A stretch of 64,000 bases of DNA from Acidimicrobiia bacterium (GTDB lineage: Bacteria; Actinomycetota; Acidimicrobiia; Spongiisociales; Spongiisociaceae): the NCBI GenBank assembly GCA_022827785.1, contig JAJEIM010000009.1, positions 1 through 64,000 on the forward strand, written 5' to 3'. Both the position numbers and the translations under genes were made by a program. This document shows, in pieces, positions 36,942-45,370 of this stretch; the first letter of the stretch is position 1, and each line of letters opens with the position of its first letter. The notes under the pieces were generated by a model. It saw only the letters and a list, made by a program, of their open reading frames with translations. It did not search any database and was not told the origin of the DNA.

Positions 36942-38426
36942 GTGAGCAGGCCGGCTGCCTGGGTATCGGCCCTTGTCCTTGTCGCGGGCCTGATGGTCAC
37001 CGAGCCGCCCGGCGCCGTTCAAGCCCAGGATGCGGAGCTCTGCGACGCCTCCGGCGCCCGCCTCTTCGCCGACGTCGCGGCCGACGGCTACGCCGCCGAG
37101 TACATCCTCTGTATGAGGGTTCTCGGCCTCACGCAAGGCAACTCCAGCGGCGGATACGGTCCGGACGACACCCTGAACCGAGGGCAGATGGCGTCGTTCA
37201 TCGTGCGCCTATGGCGGGACATCCTCGGCAGGGAGTGCCCGACCGGGGATACGCCCTTCACGGATGTACCGAGAACCGGCACCCACGCCGCCAACATCGC
37301 GTGCTTGTACCACCTCGGGATCGCCCAGGGCGTCTCCGACACGGAGTTCGCCCCGCGCAACCGGGTGACCGCCTCCCAGGTGTCCAGGTTCCTTCTGAGG
37401 ATCTACGAGCGACACGGCGGGACGTGTCCGGACCGGGCATCGGAGCTCGACGAGGCGGTCGAGTGCCTGGAATCCCTCCACGTCATACCGACCACGGACG
37501 AAGGCCGCGGCCGCCAGGCCGTGATCAGGTCACAGATGGCCGTCTACATGATCGGCCTGTGGCACAACCTCGTGTACGGCCCGCCGCCCGTTCCACCCGC
37601 ACTAGGCGTCCCGACCCGGGTGCTGGAGGAGGGCCGGGCGTGGGCCCTGCTCTCGCGGATCACGGTCGCTCCGGAATGGATCACCGGCTACAGCCGCAGC
37701 CTCTTCGACCATTGGAAGGACCTGGACGGAGACGGTTGCGACACCCGCCGCGAGGTGCTGATCAGGGACTCGAGAATCGATCCGGCGATGGCGAGGGGCC
37801 GCACCTGCTGGGTGGCCTCGGGTCTCTGGTACTCGCACTACGACGGCATCTGGCTCACGGACCCCTCCGAGCTCGACATCGACCATCTGGTTCCGCTGGC
37901 GGAGGCCTGGGCGTCCGGCGCCCATCTCTGGAACCCTGACCGGCGCGAACAATTCGCCAATGACGAGAACGCGCTCGTCGCGGTCACGGCCGGTTCCAAC
38001 CGGAGCAAGGGCGCCCGCGATCCGGCCGAGTGGATGCCCGCCGGCGACGCCGGCTACTGCCCGTACGCAGCAGCATGGGTGGCCGTCAAGGCCCGTTACG
38101 ACCTCACCATGGATCGGAGGGAGTACGACTTCCTTGCGGACGTGCTCGAAGGGACGTGCGCTACCACGACCGTGAGCCTGGACACTCCGATCCTGGCGTT
38201 CCCCGTGCTGGCGATTCCTGAATTGCCGGCCGTCGGGCCCACGACCACCACCACGTCAGCACAGGGGAGGCCTCCGGACCCGGGCGACAGCAAGAACTGC
38301 TCCGATTTCTCCACCCACCGCGATGCGCAGGAATGGTTCGATCGCTACTTCCCCTACTACGGCGACGTGGCCCGGCTGGACCGGGATGGCGACGGTGTGG
38401 CCTGCGAGTCCCTCCCGCGGGGCTGA
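36942..38426 (+). CDS. Secreted SLH-HNH nuclease-like-Excalibur protein
   Basis: 494 residues from GTG 36942, with GGGAGG a few bases upstream. Signal peptide (about 1-29, ...AVQAQD); two clear and one weaker SLH repeats (about 41-90, 106-153, 165-205; LFADVAADGY, FTDVPRTGTH) for cell-wall attachment; an HNH/DUF1524-like domain (about 225-405) with DGDGCDTRREVL, DIDHLVPLAEAW and GSNRSKGARDPAEWMP, where H315, N353 and K356 are the probable metal or catalytic positions; a Thr/Pro linker; and an Excalibur calcium-binding domain (about 452-490; DRDGDGVACE). This suggests a surface-held nuclease acting on external DNA; activity is inferred. It is convergent with an aminohydrolase gene. Confidence 0.85.
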   Translation: MSRPAAWVSALVLVAGLMVTEPPGAVQAQDAELCDASGARLFADVAADGYAAEYILCMRVLGLTQGNSSGGYGPDDTLNRGQMASFIVRLWRDILGRECPTGDTPFTDVPRTGTHAANIACLYHLGIAQGVSDTEFAPRNRVTASQVSRFLLRIYERHGGTCPDRASELDEAVECLESLHVIPTTDEGRGRQAVIRSQMAVYMIGLWHNLVYGPPPVPPALGVPTRVLEEGRAWALLSRITVAPEWITGYSRSLFDHWKDLDGDGCDTRREVLIRDSRIDPAMARGRTCWVASGLWYSHYDGIWLTDPSELDIDHLVPLAEAWASGAHLWNPDRREQFANDENALVAVTAGSNRSKGARDPAEWMPAGDAGYCPYAAAWVAVKARYDLTMDRREYDFLADVLEGTCATTTVSLDTPILAFPVLAIPELPAVGPTTTTTSAQGRPPDPGDSKNCSDFSTHRDAQEWFDRYFPYYGDVARLDRDGDGVACESLPRG

Positions 38427-38461
38427 CCGGACCCCCGGCCCGTAGCGACGACAGGAGCCTG

Positions 38462-39880
38462 CTACTGCCAGTCCCTGGCCAGATCGCTCAGCCGTGCCCG
38501 GCCGAACAGCTGTGCGGCCGCCTCGGCGGCCACGGCCCTCACCTCGTCCTCGTCCACCCTCGTAGAACGCCCGTCCTCGACGATGACTTCGCCCGCCACG
38601 ATCACCATCTCGACATCGGCGGCGCTGCCGGAGTGAACCACCGACGCAACCGGGCGGCTCCATGGGGTGTGCCGGACGCCTGAGACATCCACGACCACCA
38701 GATCGGCCGCCCGGCCCGGTTCCAGCGAACCGGCATCCAGACCGGTCATGGCCGCCCCGCCCAGCGTTCCCAGTTCTAGAAACTGCTCCACGGTGGTGGC
38801 GGTCGAGTCCAGGCTGGCCACCCGGTGCATGAGCATTCCGGCCTTCATGGCCTCGAAGATGTCCTGCCCGGCGACTGCCACTCCGTCGCTGCCGAGAGCC
38901 ACGGTGGCTCCTGCCGACAAGAGCGGATCCAGGTGGAGCACGCCGGAGGCCAGGTACTGGTTGGAGATCGGGTTGTGCACGGCTGTCGCGTTGGCGGCAC
39001 CCATGGCCGCTACTTCGTCGGGATCCAACCAGACGGCGTGAGCGAGCGTGGTGTGGCGGCTGAGCAGCCCGCGCTCCGCCAGCCAGGCCACCGGACGGGT
39101 CCCGTGCACCTCCGTGAAGAACGAGATCTCGTCCTGAACCTCCGAACAGTGCATGTGCCAGCGAACGCCGGCGGCCTCGGCCATCTCTGCTGCGGCCTCG
39201 ATCAACTCCGGCCAGACGTAGACGATGTTCTCCGGACACGGCCAGACTTCGACCAGGCCACCTCGCGGGCGCTCCGCCATGCACTCCGCAGTGATGTCGA
39301 GTTCGTCCTGATTGGTCAGGGCGAACAGGTCCGGGTCAACTCCCATCAGCTCGCCGCCCGGATTCATCTCGCCGAAGATTCCCCGGGCGATAGCGCCCCT
39401 GATCCCCACCTCCTCCACAGCGTCGGCCACGGCCAGGATGGTTTCCGTGTCGGTAGGGGCGTAGTGGTTGTCCACCACCAGGGTGGTTCCGGAGAGGGCG
39501 GCCTGGAGCGCGCCGAGCCGGACGGCGGCAACGCTCATCTCCCTGGTGATGGCCTTCGAATAGGGGAGCATGAACCTCTGGAGCCAGGGAACCAGCGTCA
39601 TACCGTCGCCGAGCCCGCGGCCCAACGACTGGAACAGGTGCGTGTGGCCGTCGGTCATCCCGGGGAGAACCACCTTGCCCCTGCAGTCGATTACCTTCCC
39701 GGCCGTCTTCCGCAGTTCACGGAGCTCCCCGCTGTCGCCGACCGCCGCGATCCTCCCGTCTGCGACGGCCACGGCGCCGCCATCCAGCACCCGCCGCTTC
39801 CCGTCGAGGGTGATCACCACCCCGCCCTCGAGCAAGAGGTCGCAGTCGAGACGATCAGAGGAAGAAGGAGTCTGGCTCAT
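38462..39880 (-). CDS. Amidohydrolase of the cytosine deaminase/ATZ-TRZ family
   Basis: 472 residues. Metal motifs are visible: GMTDGHTHLFQ, WHMHCSEVQDE, LAHAVWLD and LGSDGVAVAGQD. These define the amidohydrolase-1 superfamily branch with 5-methylthioadenosine/S-adenosylhomocysteine deaminase, SsnA and triazine hydrolases. The likely reaction is hydrolytic deamination of a purine or related ring; the substrate is not readable. Start taken at ATG 39880 with GGAGGT upstream; ATG 39898 adds six residues. Confidence 0.82.
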   Translation of the reverse strand: MSQTPSSSDRLDCDLLLEGGVVITLDGKRRVLDGGAVAVADGRIAAVGDSGELRELRKTAGKVIDCRGKVVLPGMTDGHTHLFQSLGRGLGDGMTLVPWLQRFMLPYSKAITREMSVAAVRLGALQAALSGTTLVVDNHYAPTDTETILAVADAVEEVGIRGAIARGIFGEMNPGGELMGVDPDLFALTNQDELDITAECMAERPRGGLVEVWPCPENIVYVWPELIEAAAEMAEAAGVRWHMHCSEVQDEISFFTEVHGTRPVAWLAERGLLSRHTTLAHAVWLDPDEVAAMGAANATAVHNPISNQYLASGVLHLDPLLSAGATVALGSDGVAVAGQDIFEAMKAGMLMHRVASLDSTATTVEQFLELGTLGGAAMTGLDAGSLEPGRAADLVVVDVSGVRHTPWSRPVASVVHSGSAADVEMVIVAGEVIVEDGRSTRVDEDEVRAVAAEAAAQLFGRARLSDLARDWQ

Positions 39881-39982
39881 CGGTGACCTCCGTGTCATGA
39901 AGCACCTACCCGGCGCTGTTGCCCGATCGTAACCATCCGGGCGGGAGGACCTGTCGAGCGTGGTCTTCCGGTGCGGGCAGCC

Positions 39983-40012
39983 TTGCGGATAGCCCGCCGG
40001 GCGGGTTAAACT
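39983..40012 (+). promoter_or_regulatory. Putative promoter of tRNA-fMet
   Basis: TTGCGG (39983-39988), 18 bases, then TAAACT (40007-40012), placed 14 bp before the first base of the tRNA. It fits a housekeeping sigma factor promoter with a weak -35. Confidence 0.45.
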
Positions 40013-40026
40013 CGGGGCGAGAACGG

Positions 40027-40101
<75 letters not shown>

Positions 40102-40111
40102 CCCGCTACAG

Positions 40112-40151
40112 CCCTCGCTCCCCAGTCGATGGGGACGGGGGTTGTTTCTTT
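40112..40151 (+). terminator. Intrinsic terminator after tRNA-fMet
   Basis: TCCCC (40119-40123) and GGGGA (40131-40135) close a 7-base loop. Outer CCC/GGG can extend the stem across an internal loop, and the T-rich run TTGTTTCTTT follows at 40142-40151. It lies 10 bp after the tRNA and 45 bp before the nitroreductase start. Confidence 0.6.
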
Positions 40152-40195
40152 ATGATCCGCCGGCTTACCGGCGACGGTGGCGAAAGGAACAGGCA

Positions 40196-40738
40196 TTGAG
40201 TGCTCCGATGACGGTGTTCGAGGCGATGCGAAGGCGCCGCATGCACCGGCAATACCGGCCCGAACCACCCGATCAGGAGACCCTTGAGCGCTTGGTCTAC
40301 GCTGCCGGCCGCGCCCAGGTGGCCCGCCCCGGCATACGCCACCTGATCGTGATCACCGATCCGCGCATCGTCCATACCCTGCGCCAGGCATGCCCGGGCT
40401 TCGTGAACGATGCTCCGATGGCAATAGCCATATGCAGCGACCTCGAGAGGTCGGAGGAGGAGTCCGGGATACGCGGCGTCGAGGTGGTGAGCAGGCTGGA
40501 TGCGGGTGCGTCCGCCGCCTTCATGGCCATAGCGGCACCCGCACTCGAAATCGGCGTATGCAAGATCACCAGCTGGAGCGAGGAAGTGGTCCAGGCCATC
40601 CTGGGCCTTCCGGACCATGTGCGTCCGGAGGTACTGATGGCGGTGGGGATACCGGTTGCCAATCCCTCCAAGCCGTTGAAGGGTTTCCAGCCGTCAGTCC
40701 ATGCCGACCGGTTCGGTCACCCGTGGGGGGCGCCATGA
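40196..40738 (+). CDS. Nitroreductase-family flavoprotein
   Basis: 180 residues. The N terminus (VFEAMRRRRMHRQYRPEPP) has the FMN-phosphate-binding Arg pattern of the nitroreductase fold, and near the end EVLMAVGIPVANPSKPLKGF is a typical closing segment. The protein is on the short side for the family. I chose TTG 40196 because AAAGGA lies 8 bp upstream; ATG 40208 is the alternative. It overlaps the next gene by 4 bp. The substrate is unknown; roles range from nitro/quinone reduction to modification of cofactors. Confidence 0.75.
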   Translation: MSAPMTVFEAMRRRRMHRQYRPEPPDQETLERLVYAAGRAQVARPGIRHLIVITDPRIVHTLRQACPGFVNDAPMAIAICSDLERSEEESGIRGVEVVSRLDAGASAAFMAIAAPALEIGVCKITSWSEEVVQAILGLPDHVRPEVLMAVGIPVANPSKPLKGFQPSVHADRFGHPWGAP

Positions 40739-41055
40739 GCAGCCAGGAGATCGATCCCAGGGAGTTCCTGTTCGACTTCGTCCTGTACCTCGTTACCTGC
40801 GCGCGACTCCACCTCGATGAGAAGCCCATCTACGGAGCGTTCCGGATGATCGAGGGCGCCAGCCGTCTCATCGAGGCGGCCGAGGATCTGCCCGGCTGGG
40901 ACGTGGACGGGTTCCTGGCCGAGCAGCGGGCGGCGATCGAGGCCAACAAGGCTCGGATGACGATCGACAAGGACGGCTTCCGCGACTGGCTGAGCGACCT
41001 GGCCAGGGATATGGCCGCTGAGGCCACCAGGAGGAACCTCGATCCGGCGGGTTGA
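40735..41055 (+). CDS. 106-aa helical protein (DUF6092-like) coupled to the nitroreductase
   Basis: ATG 40735 overlaps the nitroreductase stop (ATGA). The sequence is alpha-helical and acidic: FLFDFVLYLVTCARLHLDEK, then YGAFRMIEGASRLIEAAEDL. From memory it resembles the small actinobacterial DUF6092 proteins; I cannot confirm this. The translational coupling suggests a partner role for the flavoprotein. Confidence 0.65.
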   Translation: MSSQEIDPREFLFDFVLYLVTCARLHLDEKPIYGAFRMIEGASRLIEAAEDLPGWDVDGFLAEQRAAIEANKARMTIDKDGFRDWLSDLARDMAAEATRRNLDPAG

Positions 41056-41128
41056 ACTCGGGACGGGGAGTACGCCCTCCGGCGTTTATCCACAGTTTCG
41101 GCCGATGCCCTCCTATAGTTCGGTAGCG

Positions 41129-41983
41129 ATGCGTGTCCGAATTAGCGCGGTAGCGGCGCTGGTCGCCCTTTTACTCCCTGTTTCCGGCGCGCTCGCGCAG
41201 ACCGGAAACGAGGCCCCGTGGCAAGACGTGTCCCTCCGAGACTCGCTTGCGCCGGGCGACGTCCTCCTGCGCGGTCAATCGCTCCGGTCTCCGGACGGCG
41301 CCCACCGAATGGCGTTCCTGCCGGACGGCAACCTGGTCCTGTATCGAGGTGCCCAAGAGGTCTGGTCGTTGGGAACGGGCGGCCAGGCAGGCAACCGCCT
41401 TCTCATGCAGCATGACGGTGACCTCGTCATGTACCTGGCGCTTCAGTTCGGAACCCTGCCGGTCTGGCGTTCCGGTACCGCCGGCTTCGATGGCGCTGAG
41501 CTGAGCCTGCCCGAGGAGGGGGGAGCGACCATCCGCCGCCACGATGCGCAGCTTCTCTGGTCGGCCGGGTTGACGGCGCCAGATGTGGGTCTAGCCGGCC
41601 GCCAGCACGCCGTCTATGACCGGCGCGGTGAGAAGATGATGGCCTGGCTCGTCGAAGCCGACGGGACGCTGACGGACACCTACCCCGTGAGCGGAATGTT
41701 CCGGAACCCGCCCGCCGGTCACTACGAGATCTATTCGAAGTCCGAGGTGGCCTACGGTTTCCGAGGCGGCAGCATGAAACACATGGTCCGCTTCGCCTGG
41801 GGAGCGAGCGGTTGGCGGATAGGGTTCCATTCGATCGGTGTGGACGCGAACGGAGCCCCGAACCAGACGCTCGACCAACTCGGCCAGGGGTTGTCGGCCG
41901 GTTGTGTCCGGCAGCGTGACGACAAAGCGGCCTTCCTGTACGACTGGGCGCCGATCGGCATGCCGGTGGTGGTGCTGGGCTGA
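41129..41983 (+). CDS. Secreted B-lectin / L,D-transpeptidase (YkuD) protein
   Basis: 284 residues from ATG 41129, with TATAGT 10 bp upstream, so the transcript may be almost leaderless. Signal peptide (about 1-24, ...GALAQ). A bulb-type mannose-lectin-like domain (about 35-148) has two blades near the QxDxNxVxY pattern (LPDGNLVLY at 64-72 and QHDGDLVMY at 94-102). A YkuD-like L,D-transpeptidase domain (about 155-282) has H234 in GFHSIG and the catalytic Cys in SAGCVR (C259), where most enzymes read SHGCVR. The domain pair suggests a wall-crosslinking enzyme targeted by sugar binding. Catalysis and sugar specificity are inferred. Confidence 0.8.
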   Translation: MRVRISAVAALVALLLPVSGALAQTGNEAPWQDVSLRDSLAPGDVLLRGQSLRSPDGAHRMAFLPDGNLVLYRGAQEVWSLGTGGQAGNRLLMQHDGDLVMYLALQFGTLPVWRSGTAGFDGAELSLPEEGGATIRRHDAQLLWSAGLTAPDVGLAGRQHAVYDRRGEKMMAWLVEADGTLTDTYPVSGMFRNPPAGHYEIYSKSEVAYGFRGGSMKHMVRFAWGASGWRIGFHSIGVDANGAPNQTLDQLGQGLSAGCVRQRDDKAAFLYDWAPIGMPVVVLG

Positions 41984-41995
41984 CACCCTCGCTCC

Positions 41996-42031
41996 ATGAC
42001 GGGCACCTGGACCACGACCACGACCTGGTAG
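41996..42031 (+). promoter_or_regulatory. Possible trp leader peptide (11 codons, two Trp)
   Basis: ATG 41996 to TAG 42029-42031 reads MTGTWTTTTTW, ending 60 bp before trpE. Two Trp codons in eleven, placed directly upstream of trpE, resemble a ribosome-mediated attenuation leader. GGACCACG (42009-42016, overlapping the first Trp codon) can pair with CGTGGACC (42082-42089, next to the trpE start) apart from one A-A mismatch, so stalling at Trp5 could free the trpE start. No good ribosome site precedes the ATG and no strong terminator follows. Confidence 0.45.
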
Positions 42032-42091
42032 GCGCCTGGGTGAGGTTCCGGGGTTCCGGCACGGGCGACTCTCTTCGGTAACGTGGACCGC

Positions 42092-43570
42092 ATGAAAGTC
42101 ACTCCGAGCCCGACCGAGTTCCGCCGCTTGGCCGGGCATGCTGCCGTGGTCCCGATCAGGCTGGCCCTGCTGTCCGACCGGGAGACTCCGGTCAGCGCGT
42201 TCGGCAAGCTGGTCGGCGACTCGCCCGGCTTCCTGCTCGAATCCCTCGAAGGAGGGGAGCGTTGGGCGCGCTGGTCCTTCCTCGGCTGGGATCCGATCTT
42301 CACGCTCACCAGCCGGGACGGGGTGAGCCATATCGACGATCCCCGGGTCCGGTTACCCGAGGGAGACCCGCTCACGGTGCTCGAGCGGCTGCTGGCCCGC
42401 TACGCCATGGACCCGATCGACGACCTGCCCCCCTTGCATTCCGGAGCGGTCGGGTATCTCTCCTATGACGCGGTCCGCTACATCGAGCAGCTTCCCGACC
42501 GGCCTCGGGACGACCGTGGCCTGCCCGAGATGATGTGGCAGTTCGTAGGCAGCCTGGCGGCCCTCGATCATCCCGGCCAGACCTTGCACCTGGTCCGCAA
42601 CGTCTTCACCGACCTCGAGGAAGACCTGGACGCCGCCTACCAAGACGCGGTAGCCCGGCTCCACGACGCCGCAGAACGGCTCGGCACCGCCCTCCGTTAC
42701 CGCCCGGCCGCCGGGCTCGATCACTCGGCCCGGCCCGGCCTGCCCGCCGCTTCGACCCTCGATCGGGAGGAGTTCGAACGGGCCGTCCTCAAGGTCAAGG
42801 ACTACATCCGGGAGGGCGACGCCTACCAGGTGGTGCTCAGCCGCCGCATCGGGACCCCGTTCGAGGGGGACCCCTTCGATCTGTACCGCGCCCTGCGCCT
42901 CATCAACCCCTCGCCCTTCCTCTTCTACCTCCGGCACCCGGAGCTCACCGTGGCGGGCTCGTCGCCGGAGCTGATGACCCGGGTGAGGGATGGCACCGTG
43001 TTCTCCCGTCCCATCGCCGGCACCCGGCGGCGGGGCGCCTCCCCGGAGGAGGACCGCGCCTTGGAGCAGGAGATGCTGGCGGACCCGAAGGAACGGGCCG
43101 AACACGTGATGCTCATTGACCTGGCCCGCAACGATCTGGGCCGGGTCTGCGACTTCGGCACGGTGACGGTGGACGACCTGATGGTGGTGGAGCGCTACTC
43201 GCACGTCATGCATCTGGTGTCGGGCGTATCGGGACGGCTCCGAGACGGGCTGGGTCCGGTCGACGTGGTCAGGGCGGTCTTCCCCCATGGCACCGTATCG
43301 GGAGCGCCCAAGGTGCGAGCGATGGAGATCATCGACGAGATCGAGCCGGTGGCCCGCGGTCCCTATGCCGGCGCCGCCGGGTATATGGACTTCAGCGGCA
43401 ACGTGGACACCGCCATCTGCCTGCGGACCGTTGTGATAGCCGGCGGCACCGCCTGGGTCCAGGCGGGTGCCGGCCTGGTGGCGGACTCCGATCCCGAAAC
43501 CGAGTTCCAGGAAACCGAGGACAAGGCCGCCGCGGCGCTCGCGGCTGTGGCCGGGGCGGAGTTGCTTTGA
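42092..43570 (+). CDS. trpE: Anthranilate synthase component I
   Basis: 492 residues. The N-terminal domain carries the Trp-feedback motif FLLESLEGG near residue 47. The C-terminal chorismate-binding domain has GDAYQVVLSRR, SPELMTRV, PIAGTRRRG, DLARNDLGRVC and PHGTVSGAPKVRAMEIIDE. It makes anthranilate from chorismate, with ammonia from glutamine when TrpG is present. I use ATG 42092; GTG 42083 would add three residues. PabB is the alternative, but the LLES motif and trp context favour TrpE. The stop overlaps the start of ygfZ; no trpG follows. Confidence 0.9.
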   Translation: MKVTPSPTEFRRLAGHAAVVPIRLALLSDRETPVSAFGKLVGDSPGFLLESLEGGERWARWSFLGWDPIFTLTSRDGVSHIDDPRVRLPEGDPLTVLERLLARYAMDPIDDLPPLHSGAVGYLSYDAVRYIEQLPDRPRDDRGLPEMMWQFVGSLAALDHPGQTLHLVRNVFTDLEEDLDAAYQDAVARLHDAAERLGTALRYRPAAGLDHSARPGLPAASTLDREEFERAVLKVKDYIREGDAYQVVLSRRIGTPFEGDPFDLYRALRLINPSPFLFYLRHPELTVAGSSPELMTRVRDGTVFSRPIAGTRRRGASPEEDRALEQEMLADPKERAEHVMLIDLARNDLGRVCDFGTVTVDDLMVVERYSHVMHLVSGVSGRLRDGLGPVDVVRAVFPHGTVSGAPKVRAMEIIDEIEPVARGPYAGAAGYMDFSGNVDTAICLRTVVIAGGTAWVQAGAGLVADSDPETEFQETEDKAAAALAAVAGAELL

Positions 43571-44508
43571 CCGTCCGACCGGGCGAGGCCGGTAACTCGA
43601 GGGACGGGGATTCCCGCGCCAGGACCGGCGCTGGATTCGCCACGGACATGCTGGGCCTGTTCTGGGCCGTAGGGCCGGATGCGATCTCCTTCCTCCAGGG
43701 CATCCTCAGCCAGGACATAGAGGGTCTTTCTCCCGGTCAGGCGGCGAGGTCCTTCCTCCTGCAGCCCCGCGGGAAGCTCGACGCCCTCCTCTGGATACTG
43801 CGCGATGAGGACCGGGTGGGGCTCATCACCGACGCCACCCACCAGGATGGGGCAATCGCCTCGCTGTCGCGGTGGCGCTTGCGCGTGGACGTCGAATTCC
43901 ACCGGGACCGGCGTCCTGTGCTCGACGTCTGGGGGCCCTCGGATCGGTTACCCGGAGCGCCGCGCGGTTGGCGGGATGAGCAGGGGACGCTGGTCGCGGA
44001 ACTGCGCGCGGAACCGGTGCGGCGCCGCCTCATCGCCGGGCGGGACCCGCAGCAGCTCGAGCAGTTCGGCGCGGTACCGATCGGGCGCGCCGCGGTCGAC
44101 GCGTTTCGGGTCGAGGCCGGAGAACCCCGGATGGGCGTCGATGTCGACGGCAGGACCATTCCCCAGGAGACCGGCCTGGTCCCCGAAGCGGTCTCGTTCA
44201 CCAAGGGGTGTTTTCTCGGTCAGGAACTGGTGGCTCGCATCGATAGCCGCGGCCGGGTCAACCGCCATCTGCGGGCGATAAGGATGCTCGGGCCGGACGT
44301 CCCGCCGCCGGGCGCCCGCGTCTCCCACGAGGCGAAGGTGGTGGGAGAGCTCACGACGGTTGCGGAGAGTCCCGTACACCAGGCCCCGGTCGCGCTGGCG
44401 TTGATCCGCCGCGAAGCCCAGCCGGGCAACCGCGTCACCGTGACCTGGGAGGGCGCCCGGGCGGAGGCCGAGGTGCACGGGCTACCGATGACCGTCCGAT
44501 CCGGATGA
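43567..44508 (+). CDS. ygfZ: YgfZ/IBA57-like folate-binding protein (GcvT fold)
   Basis: 313 residues. The diagnostic motif KGCFLGQELVARIDSRG (K-G-C-x-x-G-Q-E) is present near residue 218. The family uses tetrahydrofolate to support assembly or repair of certain Fe-S enzymes, such as radical SAM methylthiotransferases and, in mitochondria, lipoyl synthase. The TTG start 43567 overlaps the trpE stop codon. Its place inside the trp cluster is unusual. Confidence 0.85.
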   Translation: MTVRPGEAGNSRDGDSRARTGAGFATDMLGLFWAVGPDAISFLQGILSQDIEGLSPGQAARSFLLQPRGKLDALLWILRDEDRVGLITDATHQDGAIASLSRWRLRVDVEFHRDRRPVLDVWGPSDRLPGAPRGWRDEQGTLVAELRAEPVRRRLIAGRDPQQLEQFGAVPIGRAAVDAFRVEAGEPRMGVDVDGRTIPQETGLVPEAVSFTKGCFLGQELVARIDSRGRVNRHLRAIRMLGPDVPPPGARVSHEAKVVGELTTVAESPVHQAPVALALIRREAQPGNRVTVTWEGARAEAEVHGLPMTVRSG

Positions 44509-44602
44509 GGTTCCGGCCGACCTGAACCATGGCGCCCCATGACGACGCGGCGGCGCCGGCCATATGCCTATACAGCCACGAGTCCGAGTAGCCTTCGGCA
44601 CC

Positions 44603-45370
44603 ATGCTGGACAAGGTTCTCGCATCGACGCGCCGCCGCCTGCCCGGGGTGATCGCGCGCCAGGACGAGCTACGCCGGACCGTTAGCGACATGCCCCCCGC
44701 ACGAAGGTTCGCGGAAGCCCTGACGGCGCCCGGCCTGTCGGTCATCGCAGAGTTCAAGCGCGCCTCTCCCTCCAAGGGGCTCATCAACGCCGGCATGGTT
44801 CCCGGGGAGCAGGCGGCGAGTTTCCAGGCGGGTGGCGCGTCGGCGCTCTCGGTGCTCACCGAGCCCGATCACTTCCTCGGCGGCCCTGACGACCTCCGGG
44901 CCGCCCGCGAGGCGGTGAGCCTGCCCGTCCTGCGGAAGGACTTCACGCTCGACCCGGCCCAGGTCTGGGAGACGCGGGCGATGGGAGCGGATGCGGTGCT
45001 GCTCATCGTGTCCCTCCTGGATGACCCGCTCCTGTCCTCCCTGATCGAAACGGCCGCCGAGGCCGGCCTGACCGCCCTCGTGGAGGTCCATGACCGGCTG
45101 GAGGCCAAGCGGGCCACCGAGGCCGGTGCCACCGTCATCGGCGTCAACAACCGCGACCTTCGCACCTTCCGGGTCGACCTGGCCACCTCCGAGCGGGTCG
45201 CGCCGCTCCTCGACGAGGTCGACGTCCGGGTGGCGGAGAGCGGCGTGCACGGACCGGCCGACGCGACCCGGCTGCGGGACGCCGGCTACGACGCGGTGCT
45301 GGTGGGCGAGTACCTGTCGAGGGCCGGGGACGCCGGCGCGGCCGTCCGCGGCCTCAAGGCGCTCCCATGA
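44603..45370 (+). CDS. trpC: Indole-3-glycerol phosphate synthase
   Basis: 255-residue TIM barrel that closes carboxyphenylaminodeoxyribulose phosphate to indoleglycerol phosphate. Motifs: VIAEFKRASPSKG, LTEPDHFLGG, VLRKDFTLDPAQV, LVEVHDRLEAKRA, GVNNRDLRTF and AESGVHGPAD. The start is ATG 44603 (MLDKVLASTRRRLP), which aligns with family N termini; ATG 44564 would add 13 residues. The 94-bp gap after ygfZ contains CTATACA near 44570, a possible internal -10. It overlaps trpF by 4 bp. Confidence 0.93.
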   Translation: MLDKVLASTRRRLPGVIARQDELRRTVSDMPPARRFAEALTAPGLSVIAEFKRASPSKGLINAGMVPGEQAASFQAGGASALSVLTEPDHFLGGPDDLRAAREAVSLPVLRKDFTLDPAQVWETRAMGADAVLLIVSLLDDPLLSSLIETAAEAGLTALVEVHDRLEAKRATEAGATVIGVNNRDLRTFRVDLATSERVAPLLDEVDVRVAESGVHGPADATRLRDAGYDAVLVGEYLSRAGDAGAAVRGLKALP

